Notes: a model not told the origin generated them from the sequence alone. DNA of 32,198 bases from Streptomyces albidus (ex Kaewkla and Franco 2022) (GCF_013870515.1 NZ_JACBXA010000045.1:1-32198), one strand, 5' to 3'; numbered from the stretch's first letter, positions 8,379 through 15,571 are shown. A program made the numbers and translations.

Positions 8379-8418
8379 CGGCCGGCGGACGCCCTTGAGG
8401 GAAGGTGCCCGCCGGCCG
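8379..8418 (+). terminator. Hairpin after the EEP nuclease gene
   Basis: CGGCCGGCGG (8379-8388) and CCGCCGGCCG (8409-8418) form a perfect 10-bp stem over a 20-nt loop that contains a small CCC/GGG stem. It starts 19 nt after the stop. It could also serve the converging MarR gene. Confidence 0.65.
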
Positions 8419-8492
8419 CGTCACGCACTGCGGCATGTTCAGACAGAAGGCGGGACTTGAGTTCCTGGCGTGCGGCCCCGAGGGGCGCCGCC

Positions 8493-8939
8493 TCAGGCGG
8501 ACTTGCGCAACGCCTGCACGGCACCGGCCAGTTGCGGATCGGCGCCGGCGGTGTTCAGTGCCGAGCTGAGAACCTCCGCATAGGTGGCACGAGCCTCCGT
8601 GCACCGCTCACGCCCGCCGTCGGTGATCACGGCGTAGACCCCGCGCTTGTCGTCCGGACACAGGTCCTTGTATGCGTATCCGGCCGTCTCCAGCCGCCCC
8701 ACCAGGCGCGTCACGGAACTCTGCCCCATGCCGATCCGGTCGGCCAGCTCCTGCATGCGCAGCTCGCCGTCCTTCGCCTGTGAAAGGCCCGCCAGCGCGC
8801 GGTACTCGGAGAGGCCGACGCCGTGATGCCGCTGGAGCGCCTGTGCCAACTTGCCCTCGACGTACGTGTGCAACGCCTGCACCCTGTCCCACATGCCTTG
8901 GTCGGACGAGGCGGGCGGCGCTCGGAATGCGGTCGTCAT
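8493..8939 (-). CDS. MarR-family transcriptional regulator
   Basis: A 148-residue winged-helix repressor or activator of the MarR family. The recognition helix region MQELADRIGMGQSSVTRLVG (about 61-80) is followed by the wing RLETAGYAYKDLCPDDKRGVYAVIT with the conserved Asp-Lys-Arg turn. AGGAG lies 9 nt before ATG 8939. A 16/18 palindrome just upstream (8984-9001) is a plausible self-operator. No target gene faces it divergently within 320 nt, so it may act mainly elsewhere or on itself. The ligand is unknown. Confidence 0.9.
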   Translation of the reverse strand: MTTAFRAPPASSDQGMWDRVQALHTYVEGKLAQALQRHHGVGLSEYRALAGLSQAKDGELRMQELADRIGMGQSSVTRLVGRLETAGYAYKDLCPDDKRGVYAVITDGGRERCTEARATYAEVLSSALNTAGADPQLAGAVQALRKSA

Positions 8940-8983
8940 GGAGGGATTCTCCTAGGGCAGGGGTTGGCCACAAGATACATGAC

Positions 8984-9001
8984 CGTGCAAGCTCTTGCGC
9001 G
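8984..9001. promoter_or_regulatory. Candidate MarR operator
   Basis: CGTGCAAGCTCTTGCGCG is an inverted repeat with 7 of 8 arm positions paired around a central CT. Its centre is 54 nt upstream of the MarR start codon. The size and form match MarR-family operators. A TATCTT (8970-8975 on the minus strand) between it and the RBS may be the -10 box. Confidence 0.5.
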
Positions 9002-9186
9002 ATGCCGAGCACCTCGCCTCAGGCAAGCACAGGGCCAGAAGAAGATGCGCGTGCATGCAAACTGGACTGGGCGCTCTTCCAGGTGAACCGTGACATCCGG
9101 GCAGTGCCGGACGTACGAGCTCAGGAGTGGGTCGGTTCCGGCGCCGCCTGCAGCAACGAGGGGTGCTGACGCGGCAGTTCGGAGTA

Positions 9187-9215
9187 CGGGCTGTCCGGCG
9201 TCGCTGAACAGCCCG
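9187..9215 (-). terminator. Hairpin downstream of the EI24-like gene
   Basis: CGGGCTGT (9187-9194) pairs perfectly with ACAGCCCG (9208-9215) over a 13-nt loop, 46 nt beyond the stop of the minus-strand membrane-protein gene. Confidence 0.45.
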
Positions 9216-9260
9216 CCGCTCGCGCCGATGTGAGCCGGGCGCTCGTCCCGGCCCGCGCCC

Positions 9261-10100
9261 TCACCAGTACGACGCCGACGAGCGCGGGTCCTCACCGGGC
9301 TGTGCCGGATCCGGGGTGCGGGGACCGTCGGCCGTGGGCTCGTGCGCGTCGCGCTCCTCACCGGCCTCCCCGGTCAGGTCGCGTACGAGCATCGCCGCTC
9401 CCGCGACCGCCCCCGGCATCAGCAGCACGGCGACCAGCGGGACGAGGAACATCAGCACCAGCGGCACACCGAAGCCCAGCGCTAGCGTCTTGCGCGTACG
9501 CAGTATCCGCATCCTCTCCCGTACGGGAATGCCCCGCCGCTGCATGGCGACCGAGGACAGCTCCACCGCGAGGAAGAAGCCGGAGACGGCGAAGCCGAGC
9601 GCCGGGATCACGGTCTGCCCGACGACAGGCAGGAATCCCAGGAAGAAGAGCGGCACGGTGAAGAGCAGCATGCGCCACAACACGTACAGGCTGTCGCGCA
9701 GCGAGGTCCACAGCTCCAGCCACAGGGGCCTGTCCGTGCCCGGGGGACAGCCGCCCTCCGACTCCTCCACCTGCTCGGACAGCTTCTCGTAGAAGGGATC
9801 GCCCACGAGCAGCGTGACGGCGGTGAAGGTGAGGATCGAGACGAACAGGCTGGCGATCCAGAACAGCACCGCGAAGACGATGCGCAGGCTCTCCTGCCAG
9901 AACTCGTCCCATTCGTCGGCGAAGGGCGTGGCCCAGATCGCGACGTCGTCCGCGAAGAAGGCCAGCGCAGTGAGCGCCCCCGCGTACAGCACGAGAGTCA
10001 CCACCGCGGGCAGCAGGCCGAAGCCGAACCACCGTCCGTGCCCGACGGCCCATCGCTGGCCGCGCCCCAAATACCGTACCCCCGCCGTGAGATCACGCAT
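9261..10100 (-). CDS. EI24-domain (CysZ-like) integral membrane protein
   Basis: A 279-residue membrane protein. The N-terminal signature GVRYLGRGQRWAVGHGRWFG is followed by hydrophobic segments: LLPAVVTLVLYAGALTALAFF, a helix pair near IVFAVLFWIASLFVSILTF, MLLFTVPLFFLGFLPVVG with VIPALGFAVSGFFLAVEL, and GVPLVLMFLVPLVAVLLMPG. DPFYEKLSEQVE matches the conserved EI24/CysZ loop. CysZ relatives import sulfate; whether this protein does is unknown, although the nearby cysteine-fed suf operon makes sulfur supply a tempting guess. Start: ATG 10100 is preferred over ATG 10127, because TAGGCT lies exactly 7 nt upstream (leaderless promoter) and the family usually begins MRDL. A 35-bp palindrome covers this start. 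The C-terminus is acidic and low-complexity. Confidence 0.85.
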   Translation of the reverse strand: MRDLTAGVRYLGRGQRWAVGHGRWFGFGLLPAVVTLVLYAGALTALAFFADDVAIWATPFADEWDEFWQESLRIVFAVLFWIASLFVSILTFTAVTLLVGDPFYEKLSEQVEESEGGCPPGTDRPLWLELWTSLRDSLYVLWRMLLFTVPLFFLGFLPVVGQTVIPALGFAVSGFFLAVELSSVAMQRRGIPVRERMRILRTRKTLALGFGVPLVLMFLVPLVAVLLMPGAVAGAAMLVRDLTGEAGEERDAHEPTADGPRTPDPAQPGEDPRSSASYW

Positions 10101-10130
10101 GCCCGTAAGCCTATGGCCTACGGGCATGCG
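10096..10130. promoter_or_regulatory. 35-bp palindromic operator over promoter and start codon of the EI24-like gene
   Basis: The 12-bp arms 10096-10107 and 10119-10130 (CGCATGCCCGTA and its exact complement) flank a centre that pairs again as GCC/GGC. On the minus strand the centre holds the -10 box TAGGCT (10108-10113) and the left arm holds the ATG at 10098-10100. It could be a repressor operator or an RNA hairpin. Confidence 0.6.
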
Positions 10131-10189
10131 AACGGCAGCCGGTCAGGGTCAGGGCGGCACGTCAGGCCGCACCCGCCGTTCCCACGCGG

Positions 10190-10257
10190 CTAGGGGGTGA
10201 CCGCAAAGTCCCGCCCGGGGCGCGGGCGGACGACGCTACTTCGCGGACACCCCCTAG
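10190..10257 (-). repeat. 68-bp element with 20-bp inverted ends at the dapD 3' end (terminator and/or MITE-like remnant)
   Basis: The ends CTAGGGGGTGACCGCAAAGT (10190-10209) and, read inward from the other side, CTAGGGGGTGTCCGCGAAGT (10257-10238) match at 18 of 20 positions. The interior adds GC-rich complementarity. The CTAG at one end contains the dapD stop codon. It will form a large hairpin and so probably ends dapD transcription. Its end structure also fits a miniature transposon with a CTAG target. Confidence 0.6.
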
Positions 10258-11264
10258 TCGTTGCTGTGCAGCGCGGCGTTCAGGCCGCCCCAGGAGCCGG
10301 AGCGCTGCAGCACCTCGACCGTGCCGGTGGTGGAGTTGCGGCGGAAGAGGAGGTTGTCCGCGCCGGACAGGGACATCGCCTTGACGATCTTCCCGTCGGG
10401 CAGCGACACGCGAGTGCCGGCGGTGACGTAGAGCCCGGCCTCGACGATGCAGTCGTCGCCGAGCGAGATGCCGATGCCGGCCTCGGCGCCCAGCAGGCAG
10501 CGCTCTCCGATGGAGATGGTCTGCTTGCCGCCGCCGGAGAGGGTGCCCATGATCGAGGCGCCGCCGCCGACGTCGGAGCCGTCACCGACGACGACACCCG
10601 CGCTGATGCGGCCCTCCACCATCGAGGTCCCGAGAGTCCCCGCGTTGAAGTTGACGAAGCCCTCGTGCATGACGGTGGTGCCCTCGGCGAGGTGCGCGCC
10701 GAGACGGGCGCGGTCCGCGTCGGCGATCCGCACGCCCTTGGGCGCGACGTAGTCCGTCATGCGCGGGAACTTGTCGACGCTGGTGACGCTCAGGTGCTTG
10801 CCGGCAGCCCGGGCGGCCAGCCGCACCTGCTCCAGCCGGTCGACGACGACGGGACCGATGCTGGTCCACGCGACGTTGGCGAGCAGCCCGAACAGCCCTT
10901 CCAGGTTCTGCCCGTGCGGCCGCACCAGGCGGTGGCTGAGCAGGTGCAGCCGCAGGTACGCGTCGTGGGCGTCCAGCGGCTTGTCGTCGAGAGAGCCGAT
11001 GACGGTGCGGACGGCCACGATCTCGACCCCGCGCACCGGGTCGGTGCCGAGCGCCTGCGGCGCGGCCTCACCGAGTGCTTCGGCGGCGCGCTCAGGGCTC
11101 AGGCGCTCGGTACCCGCCGGGTCGCCGGGCTCGGCGACGAGTTCGGGGGCGGGGAACCAGGTGTCCAGTACGGTCCCTCCACCGGCGCCCTCACGGACGA
11201 CGGTGGCGAGCCCGACGGCGACGGCGCCGGTGGTGCGGGTGGTGCTGGCTGCTGCTTGGGTCAT
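10254..11264 (-). CDS. dapD: 2,3,4,5-tetrahydropyridine-2,6-dicarboxylate N-succinyltransferase
   Basis: A 336-residue cytosolic acyltransferase of the diaminopimelate/lysine pathway. It transfers succinyl from succinyl-CoA to tetrahydrodipicolinate, feeding lysine and peptidoglycan synthesis. An N-terminal alpha/beta domain with [18 protein letters not shown] leads to a left-handed beta-helix made of hexapeptide repeats (about 180-300). The catalytic Glu201 lies in [19 protein letters not shown], matching the actinobacterial DapD type. ATG 11264 follows a TAGCGT box by exactly 7 nt and has no good Shine-Dalgarno sequence, so a leaderless transcript is likely. The stop codon falls inside the inverted-repeat element at 10190-10257. 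It lies 75 nt downstream of the tetR gene on the same strand but is functionally unrelated to it. Confidence 0.95.
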   Translation of the reverse strand: MTQAAASTTRTTGAVAVGLATVVREGAGGGTVLDTWFPAPELVAEPGDPAGTERLSPERAAEALGEAAPQALGTDPVRGVEIVAVRTVIGSLDDKPLDAHDAYLRLHLLSHRLVRPHGQNLEGLFGLLANVAWTSIGPVVVDRLEQVRLAARAAGKHLSVTSVDKFPRMTDYVAPKGVRIADADRARLGAHLAEGTTVMHEGFVNFNAGTLGTSMVEGRISAGVVVGDGSDVGGGASIMGTLSGGGKQTISIGERCLLGAEAGIGISLGDDCIVEAGLYVTAGTRVSLPDGKIVKAMSLSGADNLLFRRNSTTGTVEVLQRSGSWGGLNAALHSND

Positions 11265-11271
11265 GTCTCGA

Positions 11272-11302
11272 ACGCTATCGGCCGCGGCACGGCCGAGGCC
11301 AA
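11272..11302 (-). promoter_or_regulatory. Candidate leaderless promoter of dapD
   Basis: On the minus strand TTGGCC (11302-11297), a 19-nt spacer and TAGCGT (11277-11272) are followed by 7 nt and then ATG 11264. The -35 is weak and the spacer long. Confidence 0.45.
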
Positions 11303-11318
11303 CCGGTCTCAGCAGGCG

Positions 11319-11341
11319 GAGCCGCCCGGCTGCCGCGGCTC
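11319..11341 (-). terminator. Short hairpin at the end of the tetR gene
   Basis: GAGCCGC (11319-11325) pairs with GCGGCTC (11335-11341) over a 9-nt loop that begins at the tetR stop codon. A modest stem that may separate tetR from dapD. Confidence 0.4.
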
Positions 11342-11909
11342 AGGACTCCCCAGTGACACGGGCGAGCGCCTCGCGTACCGCCGCGCGGTCGAAGGGGCGG
11401 TCGGTGAGCAGGAGTTGGAGCAGCAGGCCGTCGATGAGGGCCACGAGGACGCGTGCCATGGCGGGGTCGGGGGTGTGCCTCCCGATCACCTCCACCATCT
11501 CGTCGATGCATTCCGCGGCGACGGGCTGGAGCGCGGGGCGCCGCAGCGCGGCGAGATAGATCTCGTACTCCAGGCGGATCCGTCCGCGGTCTCCGCGCGC
11601 GTACTCCTCCAGCAGGCGTGTGAGCGCGTCCGCGAGCGTCAGGCCCTCTTCCTGCGGCCCGGCCCGTACCTCGGTCAGCACGTCCTCCCAGTCCGTCAAG
11701 GCACCGCGGGGCTCGCTGTTGACCTGCCGAAGGGCGGCGACGAGCAGGTCGTCGAGGCTGGCGAAGTGGTACGTGGTGGAGCCAAGCGGAACGTCCGCCT
11801 CGGCGGCGACGGTGCGGTGGCTCATGGCGCCTATGCCGTTGAGCTCGGCGATGCGGATGGCGGCGTCGATGATGCGCTGGCGGCGCTCCGGGTCGTAGCG
11901 GCGCGGCAT
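11340..11909 (-). CDS. TetR-family repressor, partner of the SMR transporter
   Basis: A 189-residue TetR regulator. The N-terminal DNA-binding domain contains RQRIIDAAIRIAELNGIGAMSHRTVAAEADVPLGSTTYHFASLDDLL (residues 9-55), with the canonical helix-turn-helix and the Tyr-His-Phe end of the recognition helix. The C-terminal part is helical and probably binds ligand. The start ATG 11909 overlaps the SMR stop by one base (TGATG), so the two are translationally coupled. The twin palindromes at 12229-12268 over the shared promoter are its obvious operators, implying autorepression lifted by a transported compound. Longer in-frame readings upstream are only shadows of the SMR gene. Confidence 0.92.
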   Translation of the reverse strand: MPRRYDPERRQRIIDAAIRIAELNGIGAMSHRTVAAEADVPLGSTTYHFASLDDLLVAALRQVNSEPRGALTDWEDVLTEVRAGPQEEGLTLADALTRLLEEYARGDRGRIRLEYEIYLAALRRPALQPVAAECIDEMVEVIGRHTPDPAMARVLVALIDGLLLQLLLTDRPFDRAAVREALARVTGES

Positions 11910-12229
11910 CAGTGCGCCCCGCCGAGGTTGAGCACGACGACGCCGAGGATCACCAGCACGATGCCGGCGATCTTCGCCGCGGTGACCGGTTCCCCGATGA
12001 AGACGATCCCGATCGCGGCGACGGCGGCGGTGCCGACTCCCGCCCAGATCGCGTACGTGGTCCCCACGGACATCGTCTTGAGTGTCTGCGCGAGGAGCGC
12101 GAAGGCGACGACGTAGCTCAACGTGGTGATCAGCGAAGGCCACAGCTTGCTGAAGCCGTCGCTGTACTTCATCGCAGTCGTGCCCAGAACTTCCGCCAGG
12201 ATCGCCCCTGCGAGCGTCGCGTACACCAT
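11909..12229 (-). CDS. Small multidrug resistance (SMR/EmrE-type) efflux transporter
   Basis: A 106-residue protein with four transmembrane helices and the length typical of SMR pumps. The proton- and drug-binding Glu13 (ILAEVLGTT) and the substrate-contact Trp62 in YAIWAGVG match EmrE Glu14 and Trp63. The final helix is GIVLVILGVVVLNL. SMR dimers exchange protons for cationic antiseptics, guanidinium or similar compounds; the substrate is not readable. Start ATG 12229 has no Shine-Dalgarno sequence, but TACGCT precedes it by 7 nt, suggesting a leaderless mRNA. It is first of a two-gene unit with tetR. Confidence 0.93.
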   Translation of the reverse strand: MVYATLAGAILAEVLGTTAMKYSDGFSKLWPSLITTLSYVVAFALLAQTLKTMSVGTTYAIWAGVGTAAVAAIGIVFIGEPVTAAKIAGIVLVILGVVVLNLGGAH

Positions 12230-12268
12230 GTGTACGAGCGTACACAAAGATGCGTACGCCCGTACACA
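12229..12268. promoter_or_regulatory. Twin TetR operators over the SMR/tetR promoter
   Basis: Site 1, TGTGTACGAGCGTACACA (12229-12246), is a perfect palindrome. Site 2, TGCGTACGCCCGTACACA (12251-12268), has one mismatch. Centres are 22 bp apart, two helical turns. Site 1 covers the -10 box TACGCT and reaches the start codon; site 2 covers the -35 position. Confidence 0.8.
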
Positions 12269-12301
12269 ACGAATCGGACGTATTTCTCCCGGGAACGCAG
12301 A

Positions 12302-12336
12302 ACGGTCATGCTCCAGCACTGCTGAAGCATGACCGT
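12302..12336 (-). terminator. Terminator of the suf operon
   Basis: ACGGTCATGCT (12302-12312) and AGCATGACCGT (12326-12336) are perfect 11-bp complements, and the 13-nt centre adds CAGCA/TGCTG pairing. It lies 30 nt beyond the sufT stop. On the minus strand it is followed by TCTGCGTTCCC. Confidence 0.75.
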
Positions 12337-12366
12337 CGATGATGCGAGACGTGCAGGCGTGACCGC

Positions 12367-12696
12367 TCAGACGTTGAAGCCCAGCGCCCTGAGCTGGTCA
12401 CGGCCGTCGTCCGTGATCTTGTCCGGGCCCCACGGGGGCATCCAGACCCAGTTGATCTTCAGTTCGTCGACGATGCCCTCCGTCGCGGACTTGGCCTGGT
12501 CCTCGATGACGTCGGTCAGCGGACAGGCCGCCGAGGTGAGCGTCATGTCGATGGTGGCGATGTTCGCCTCGTCGACGTGGACCCCGTAGATCAGGCCCAG
12601 GTTGACGACGTCGATACCCAGCTCGGGGTCGACGACGTCGAGCAGCGCCTCGCGGACCTCGTCCTCGCTCGCGGGCTTCGTGCCGGTCTCGGTCAT
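12367..12696 (-). CDS. sufT: SufT-like metal-sulfur cluster assembly factor (DUF59/MIP18 family)
   Basis: A 109-residue DUF59 (MIP18/PaaD-like) protein, an accessory factor in Fe-S cluster maturation or transfer. The family core is clear: VREALLDVVDPELGIDVVNLGLIYGV, then the conserved reactive Cys in TLTSAACPLTDVI, and the C-terminal VWMPPWGPDKITDDGRDQL. Start ATG 12696 has AAAGGAG 8 nt upstream. Its ATGA overlaps the sufU stop by 4 nt, so it is the last gene of the suf operon and is translationally coupled. Family assignment is firm; the biochemical step is inferred from context. Confidence 0.9.
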   Translation of the reverse strand: MTETGTKPASEDEVREALLDVVDPELGIDVVNLGLIYGVHVDEANIATIDMTLTSAACPLTDVIEDQAKSATEGIVDELKINWVWMPPWGPDKITDDGRDQLRALGFNV

Positions 12697-13160
12697 ACCG
12701 TCTTCTCCTTTACCGAGTCCTCGCCCAACGCCTGGGCGGTGGCGTCCTTCCATGCCATCCAGCTCAGCAGAGCACACTTCACACGCGCCGGGTACTTCGA
12801 GACCCCGGCGAACGCGACCGCGTCCTCCAGCACGTCCTCCATGGCGTCGTCAGGCTCGATCTTGCCCCTGGACTGCATCAGCTCCAGGAAGGTCTCCTGA
12901 ATGGTCCGCGCCCGGTCCAGCTCCTTGCCGACCAGCAGCTCGTTCAGCACCGATGCGCTGGCCTGGCTGATGGAGCAGCCCTGGCCCTCGTAGCTGACGT
13001 CCCGGATGGTGTGGCCGTCGTAGAGGACACGCAGTGTGATCTCGTCACCGCACGTCGGGTTGACGTGATGCACCTCGGCGTCACCGTCGCGCAGGCCGCG
13101 GCCGTGCGGATGCTTGTAGTGGTCCAGGATCACTTCCTGGTACATGGAGTCCAGCTTCAC
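12693..13160 (-). CDS. sufU: SufU zinc-dependent sulfur-transfer protein
   Basis: A 155-residue IscU-like SufU. In Gram-positive and actinobacterial systems SufU takes persulfide sulfur from SufS by zinc-ligand swapping and passes it to SufBCD. The zinc ligands are visible: Cys37 and Asp39 in NPTCGDE, Cys62 in GQGCSISQAS and Cys129 in VKCALLSW. The insertion between the second and third Cys that marks SufU rather than IscU is present (LLVGKELDRARTIQETFLEL). Start GTG 13160 is conventional for this protein (VKLDSMYQEVILDHYKHP); ATG 13145 is an alternative. It is separated from sufS by 38 nt and overlaps sufT by 4 nt. Confidence 0.95.
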   Translation of the reverse strand: MKLDSMYQEVILDHYKHPHGRGLRDGDAEVHHVNPTCGDEITLRVLYDGHTIRDVSYEGQGCSISQASASVLNELLVGKELDRARTIQETFLELMQSRGKIEPDDAMEDVLEDAVAFAGVSKYPARVKCALLSWMAWKDATAQALGEDSVKEKTV

Positions 13161-13198
13161 GAGTCAGTCCGTCCGTAGTCCTCAGTCGCCGCGCTTCT

Positions 13199-14461
13199 CT
13201 AACCGAAGAAGTTCCGTACGTGCTCCACGCCCTCGGCCAGGGCGTCCACCTCGGCCGGCGTGGAGTACAGATAGAACGACGCTCGCGTGGTCGCAGGAAT
13301 TCCGTACCGCAGGCAGACCGGCCGCGCACAGTGGTGCCCGACCCGGACCGCGATCCCCTGCTCGTCCAGCACCTGGCCCACGTCGTGCGGGTGGATGTCA
13401 CCGAGGGTGAAGGAGATCGCGGCGCCGCGGTCCTCGGCCGTGGTGGGGCCGATGAAACGCAGGTCGGGAATCTCCTGGAGCTTGCGCACGGCGTACTCGG
13501 TCAGCGCGTGCTCGTGCGCCTCGATCTTGTCCATGCCGATGGCGGAGAGATAGTCGACCGCCGCGCCCAGCCCGACCGCCTGCGCGATCGGCGGCGTGCC
13601 CGCCTCGAACTTGTGCGGCGCCGGCGCGTACGTGGACGCGTGCATCGTGACCGTCTCGATCATCTCGCCGCCGCCGAGGAACGGCGGCAGGTCGTCGAGC
13701 AGCTCCTGACGCCCCCACAGCACGCCGATGCCCGTGGGACCGCACATCTTGTGCCCGGTGAAGGCGACGAAGTCGGCCTGGAGCGCCTGCACGTCCAGCG
13801 GCATGTGCGGCGCGGCCTGCGAGGCGTCCACGACGACGAGGGCGCCGACCTCCTGGGCACGCCGGACGATGGCGTCGACCGGGTTGATGGTGCCCATGAT
13901 GTTGGAGACCAGCGTGAAGGAGACGACCTTGGTCTTCTCGGTGATGACCTCGTCGATCGCGGACAGGTCCAGCCGGCCGTCGTCGGTGAGACCGAACCAC
14001 TTGAGCTTCGCTCCGGTGCGCTGCGAGAGAAGCTGCCACGGCACGATGTTGGAGTGGTGCTCCATCTCCGTGATGACGATCTCGGTGTCGTGCTCCACGC
14101 GGTAGGGCTCCTCGGCCCAGCCCAGCATGTTCGCCACGAGGTTGAGCGACTCGGAGGCGTTCTTGGTGAAGACCACCTCGTCGCGGCTGGGCGCGTTGAT
14201 GAAGCCCGCGACCTTGTCGCGCGCGCCCTCGTACAGCGCCGTGGCCTCCTCCGCGAGGACGTGCACCCCGCGGTGGACGTTGGCGTTGTGCCGCTCGTTG
14301 TAGTCGCTCATCGCGTCGAGGACCTGGCGCGGCTTCTGCGAGGTCGCCGCGTTGTCCAGGTAGACGAGCTTCTTTCCGTCGTGGACCACGCGGTCCAGGA
14401 TCGGGAAGTCCTTGCGGATCGCCTCGGCATCGAGAAGACCCGGCAGCTTCGCGTCACTCAC
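13199..14461 (-). CDS. sufS: Cysteine desulfurase SufS
   Basis: A 420-residue class-V aminotransferase-fold, PLP-dependent desulfurase (type II). It releases sulfur from L-cysteine as a persulfide. Seen: the PLP-anchoring Lys238 in FTGHKMCGPTGIG, the PLP-stacking His in TEMEHHSNIVPW, and the catalytic Cys378 in VGHHCARPVCLRYG. The short catalytic loop is typical of SufS, which needs the SufU partner encoded next. Start GTG 14461 overlaps the sufC stop by 4 nt (GTGA). Length and all key residues are normal. Confidence 0.97.
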   Translation of the reverse strand: MSDAKLPGLLDAEAIRKDFPILDRVVHDGKKLVYLDNAATSQKPRQVLDAMSDYNERHNANVHRGVHVLAEEATALYEGARDKVAGFINAPSRDEVVFTKNASESLNLVANMLGWAEEPYRVEHDTEIVITEMEHHSNIVPWQLLSQRTGAKLKWFGLTDDGRLDLSAIDEVITEKTKVVSFTLVSNIMGTINPVDAIVRRAQEVGALVVVDASQAAPHMPLDVQALQADFVAFTGHKMCGPTGIGVLWGRQELLDDLPPFLGGGEMIETVTMHASTYAPAPHKFEAGTPPIAQAVGLGAAVDYLSAIGMDKIEAHEHALTEYAVRKLQEIPDLRFIGPTTAEDRGAAISFTLGDIHPHDVGQVLDEQGIAVRVGHHCARPVCLRYGIPATTRASFYLYSTPAEVDALAEGVEHVRNFFG

Positions 14462-15222
14462 GAACCGGCGCCCCCCTTCACGTATTCCTCGTAGCCCTCT
14501 TCCTCCAGCTTGTCGGCCAGCTCCGGGCCGCCGGACTCGGCGATCCGGCCCTTGGCGAAGACGTGCACGTGGTCGGGCTTGATGTAGCGCAGGATGCGCG
14601 TGTAGTGGGTGATCAGCAGGGTGCCGACCTCGCCGCTCTCGCGGACGCGGTTGACGCCTTCGGAGACCACCCGCAGCGCGTCGACGTCGAGACCGGAGTC
14701 GGTCTCGTCGAGGATCGCGATCTTCGGCTTGAGAAGCTCCAGCTGGAGAATCTCGTGCCGCTTCTTCTCACCACCGGAGAAGCCCTCGTTGACGTTGCGC
14801 TCGGCGAAGGACGGGTCGATGCTGAGGCGCTCCATGGCCTCCTTGACCTCCTTCACCCACAGACGCAGCTTGGGCGCCTCGCCGCGCAGCGCCGTGGCGG
14901 AGGTGCGCAGGAAGTTGGAGACGGAGACACCGGGGACCTCGACCGGGTACTGCATGGCGAGGAAGACGCCGGCACGGGCGCGCTCGTCCGGAGTCATCTC
15001 CAGGACGTCCTCGCCGTCGAGGCTCACCGAGCCGCCGGTGATCGTGTACTTGGGGTGCCCCGCGAGGGAGTAGGCGAGGGTGGACTTGCCGGAGCCGTTC
15101 GGCCCCATGATCGCGTGCGTCTCGCCCTGCTTCACAGTCAGGTCGACGCCGCGCAGGATCTCGTTCGGACCGTTCTCGGTGTCGACAGAGACGTGCAGGT
15201 CGTTGATCTCAAGCGTTGCCAT
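14458..15222 (-). CDS. sufC: Fe-S assembly ATPase SufC
   Basis: A 254-residue ABC-type ATPase that drives the cytosolic SufBCD scaffold; it is not a transporter. The Walker A motif is GPNGSGKSTLAY and the signature is FSGGEKKRHEILQLELL with the SufC-specific EKKR. Walker B and D-loop read IAILDETDSGLD, and the switch His is in LLITHYTRIL. Start ATG 15222 is 7 nt after the Rieske gene stop. The 3' end overlaps sufS. No abnormality. Confidence 0.97.
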   Translation of the reverse strand: MATLEINDLHVSVDTENGPNEILRGVDLTVKQGETHAIMGPNGSGKSTLAYSLAGHPKYTITGGSVSLDGEDVLEMTPDERARAGVFLAMQYPVEVPGVSVSNFLRTSATALRGEAPKLRLWVKEVKEAMERLSIDPSFAERNVNEGFSGGEKKRHEILQLELLKPKIAILDETDSGLDVDALRVVSEGVNRVRESGEVGTLLITHYTRILRYIKPDHVHVFAKGRIAESGGPELADKLEEEGYEEYVKGGAGS

Positions 15223-15229
15223 GGGGACT

Positions 15230-15571
15230 TCAGGACTCCTGGGTGACGGAGACGAGTACAGCCGCATCAGGGCCGTCGCCTTCGATTCTTACGGGGTACA
15301 CGGGTACGGGTCGGGTCGCCGGAAGCCCGGAGGGCTTGCCGGTGCGCAGGTCGAAGCTGGAGCCGTGCAGCCAGCACTCGATCTGGCAGTCGTCGACCTC
15401 TCCTTCGGAGAGTGAGACGTTCGCGTGCGAGCAGATGTCGTTGATCGCGAACACCTCGCCCTCCGTACGGACGAGGGCGACCGGCACACCTTCGAGCTCC
15501 ACCCGCTTCGGGGTGTCCGCCTCCAGCTCGCCGAGCGCCGCCGCACGCACGAAGCCTTCGCCGCCACTCAT
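15230..15571 (-). CDS. Rieske [2Fe-2S] ferredoxin (dioxygenase-ferredoxin type) inside the suf operon
   Basis: A 113-residue soluble Rieske protein. The cluster ligands are both Cys-X-His pairs: CSHANVSL and CWLHGSSFDLRTG. The segment AINDICSHANVSLSEGEVDD is typical of ferredoxin subunits of aromatic-ring dioxygenases, and databases often name such genes that way. No oxygenase subunits are nearby. Its position between sufD and sufC, with a 4-nt overlap to sufD and 7 nt to sufC, suggests a role in Suf assembly instead, perhaps electron delivery. That role is inference. Confidence 0.93.
   Translation of the reverse strand: MSGGEGFVRAAALGELEADTPKRVELEGVPVALVRTEGEVFAINDICSHANVSLSEGEVDDCQIECWLHGSSFDLRTGKPSGLPATRPVPVYPVRIEGDGPDAAVLVSVTQES

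Larger units (their letters stand above)
8940..9260. other. 321-nt intergenic region upstream of the MarR gene
   Basis: No gene is supported on either strand. It holds the MarR-operator-like palindrome (8984-9001), an isolated 8-bp palindrome TGCATGCA (9052-9059) and a terminator-like hairpin for the EI24 gene (9187-9215). Confidence 0.5.

Noticed and set aside
9052..9059. TGCATGCA as a second MarR operator
   Set aside because: An 8-bp palindrome is expected by chance and does not match the arms of the 8984-9001 site well.
10197..12116. 639-codon plus-strand frame opposite dapD and tetR
   Set aside because: Antisense mirror of dapD, tetR and part of the SMR gene. No recognisable protein and no ribosome-binding site.
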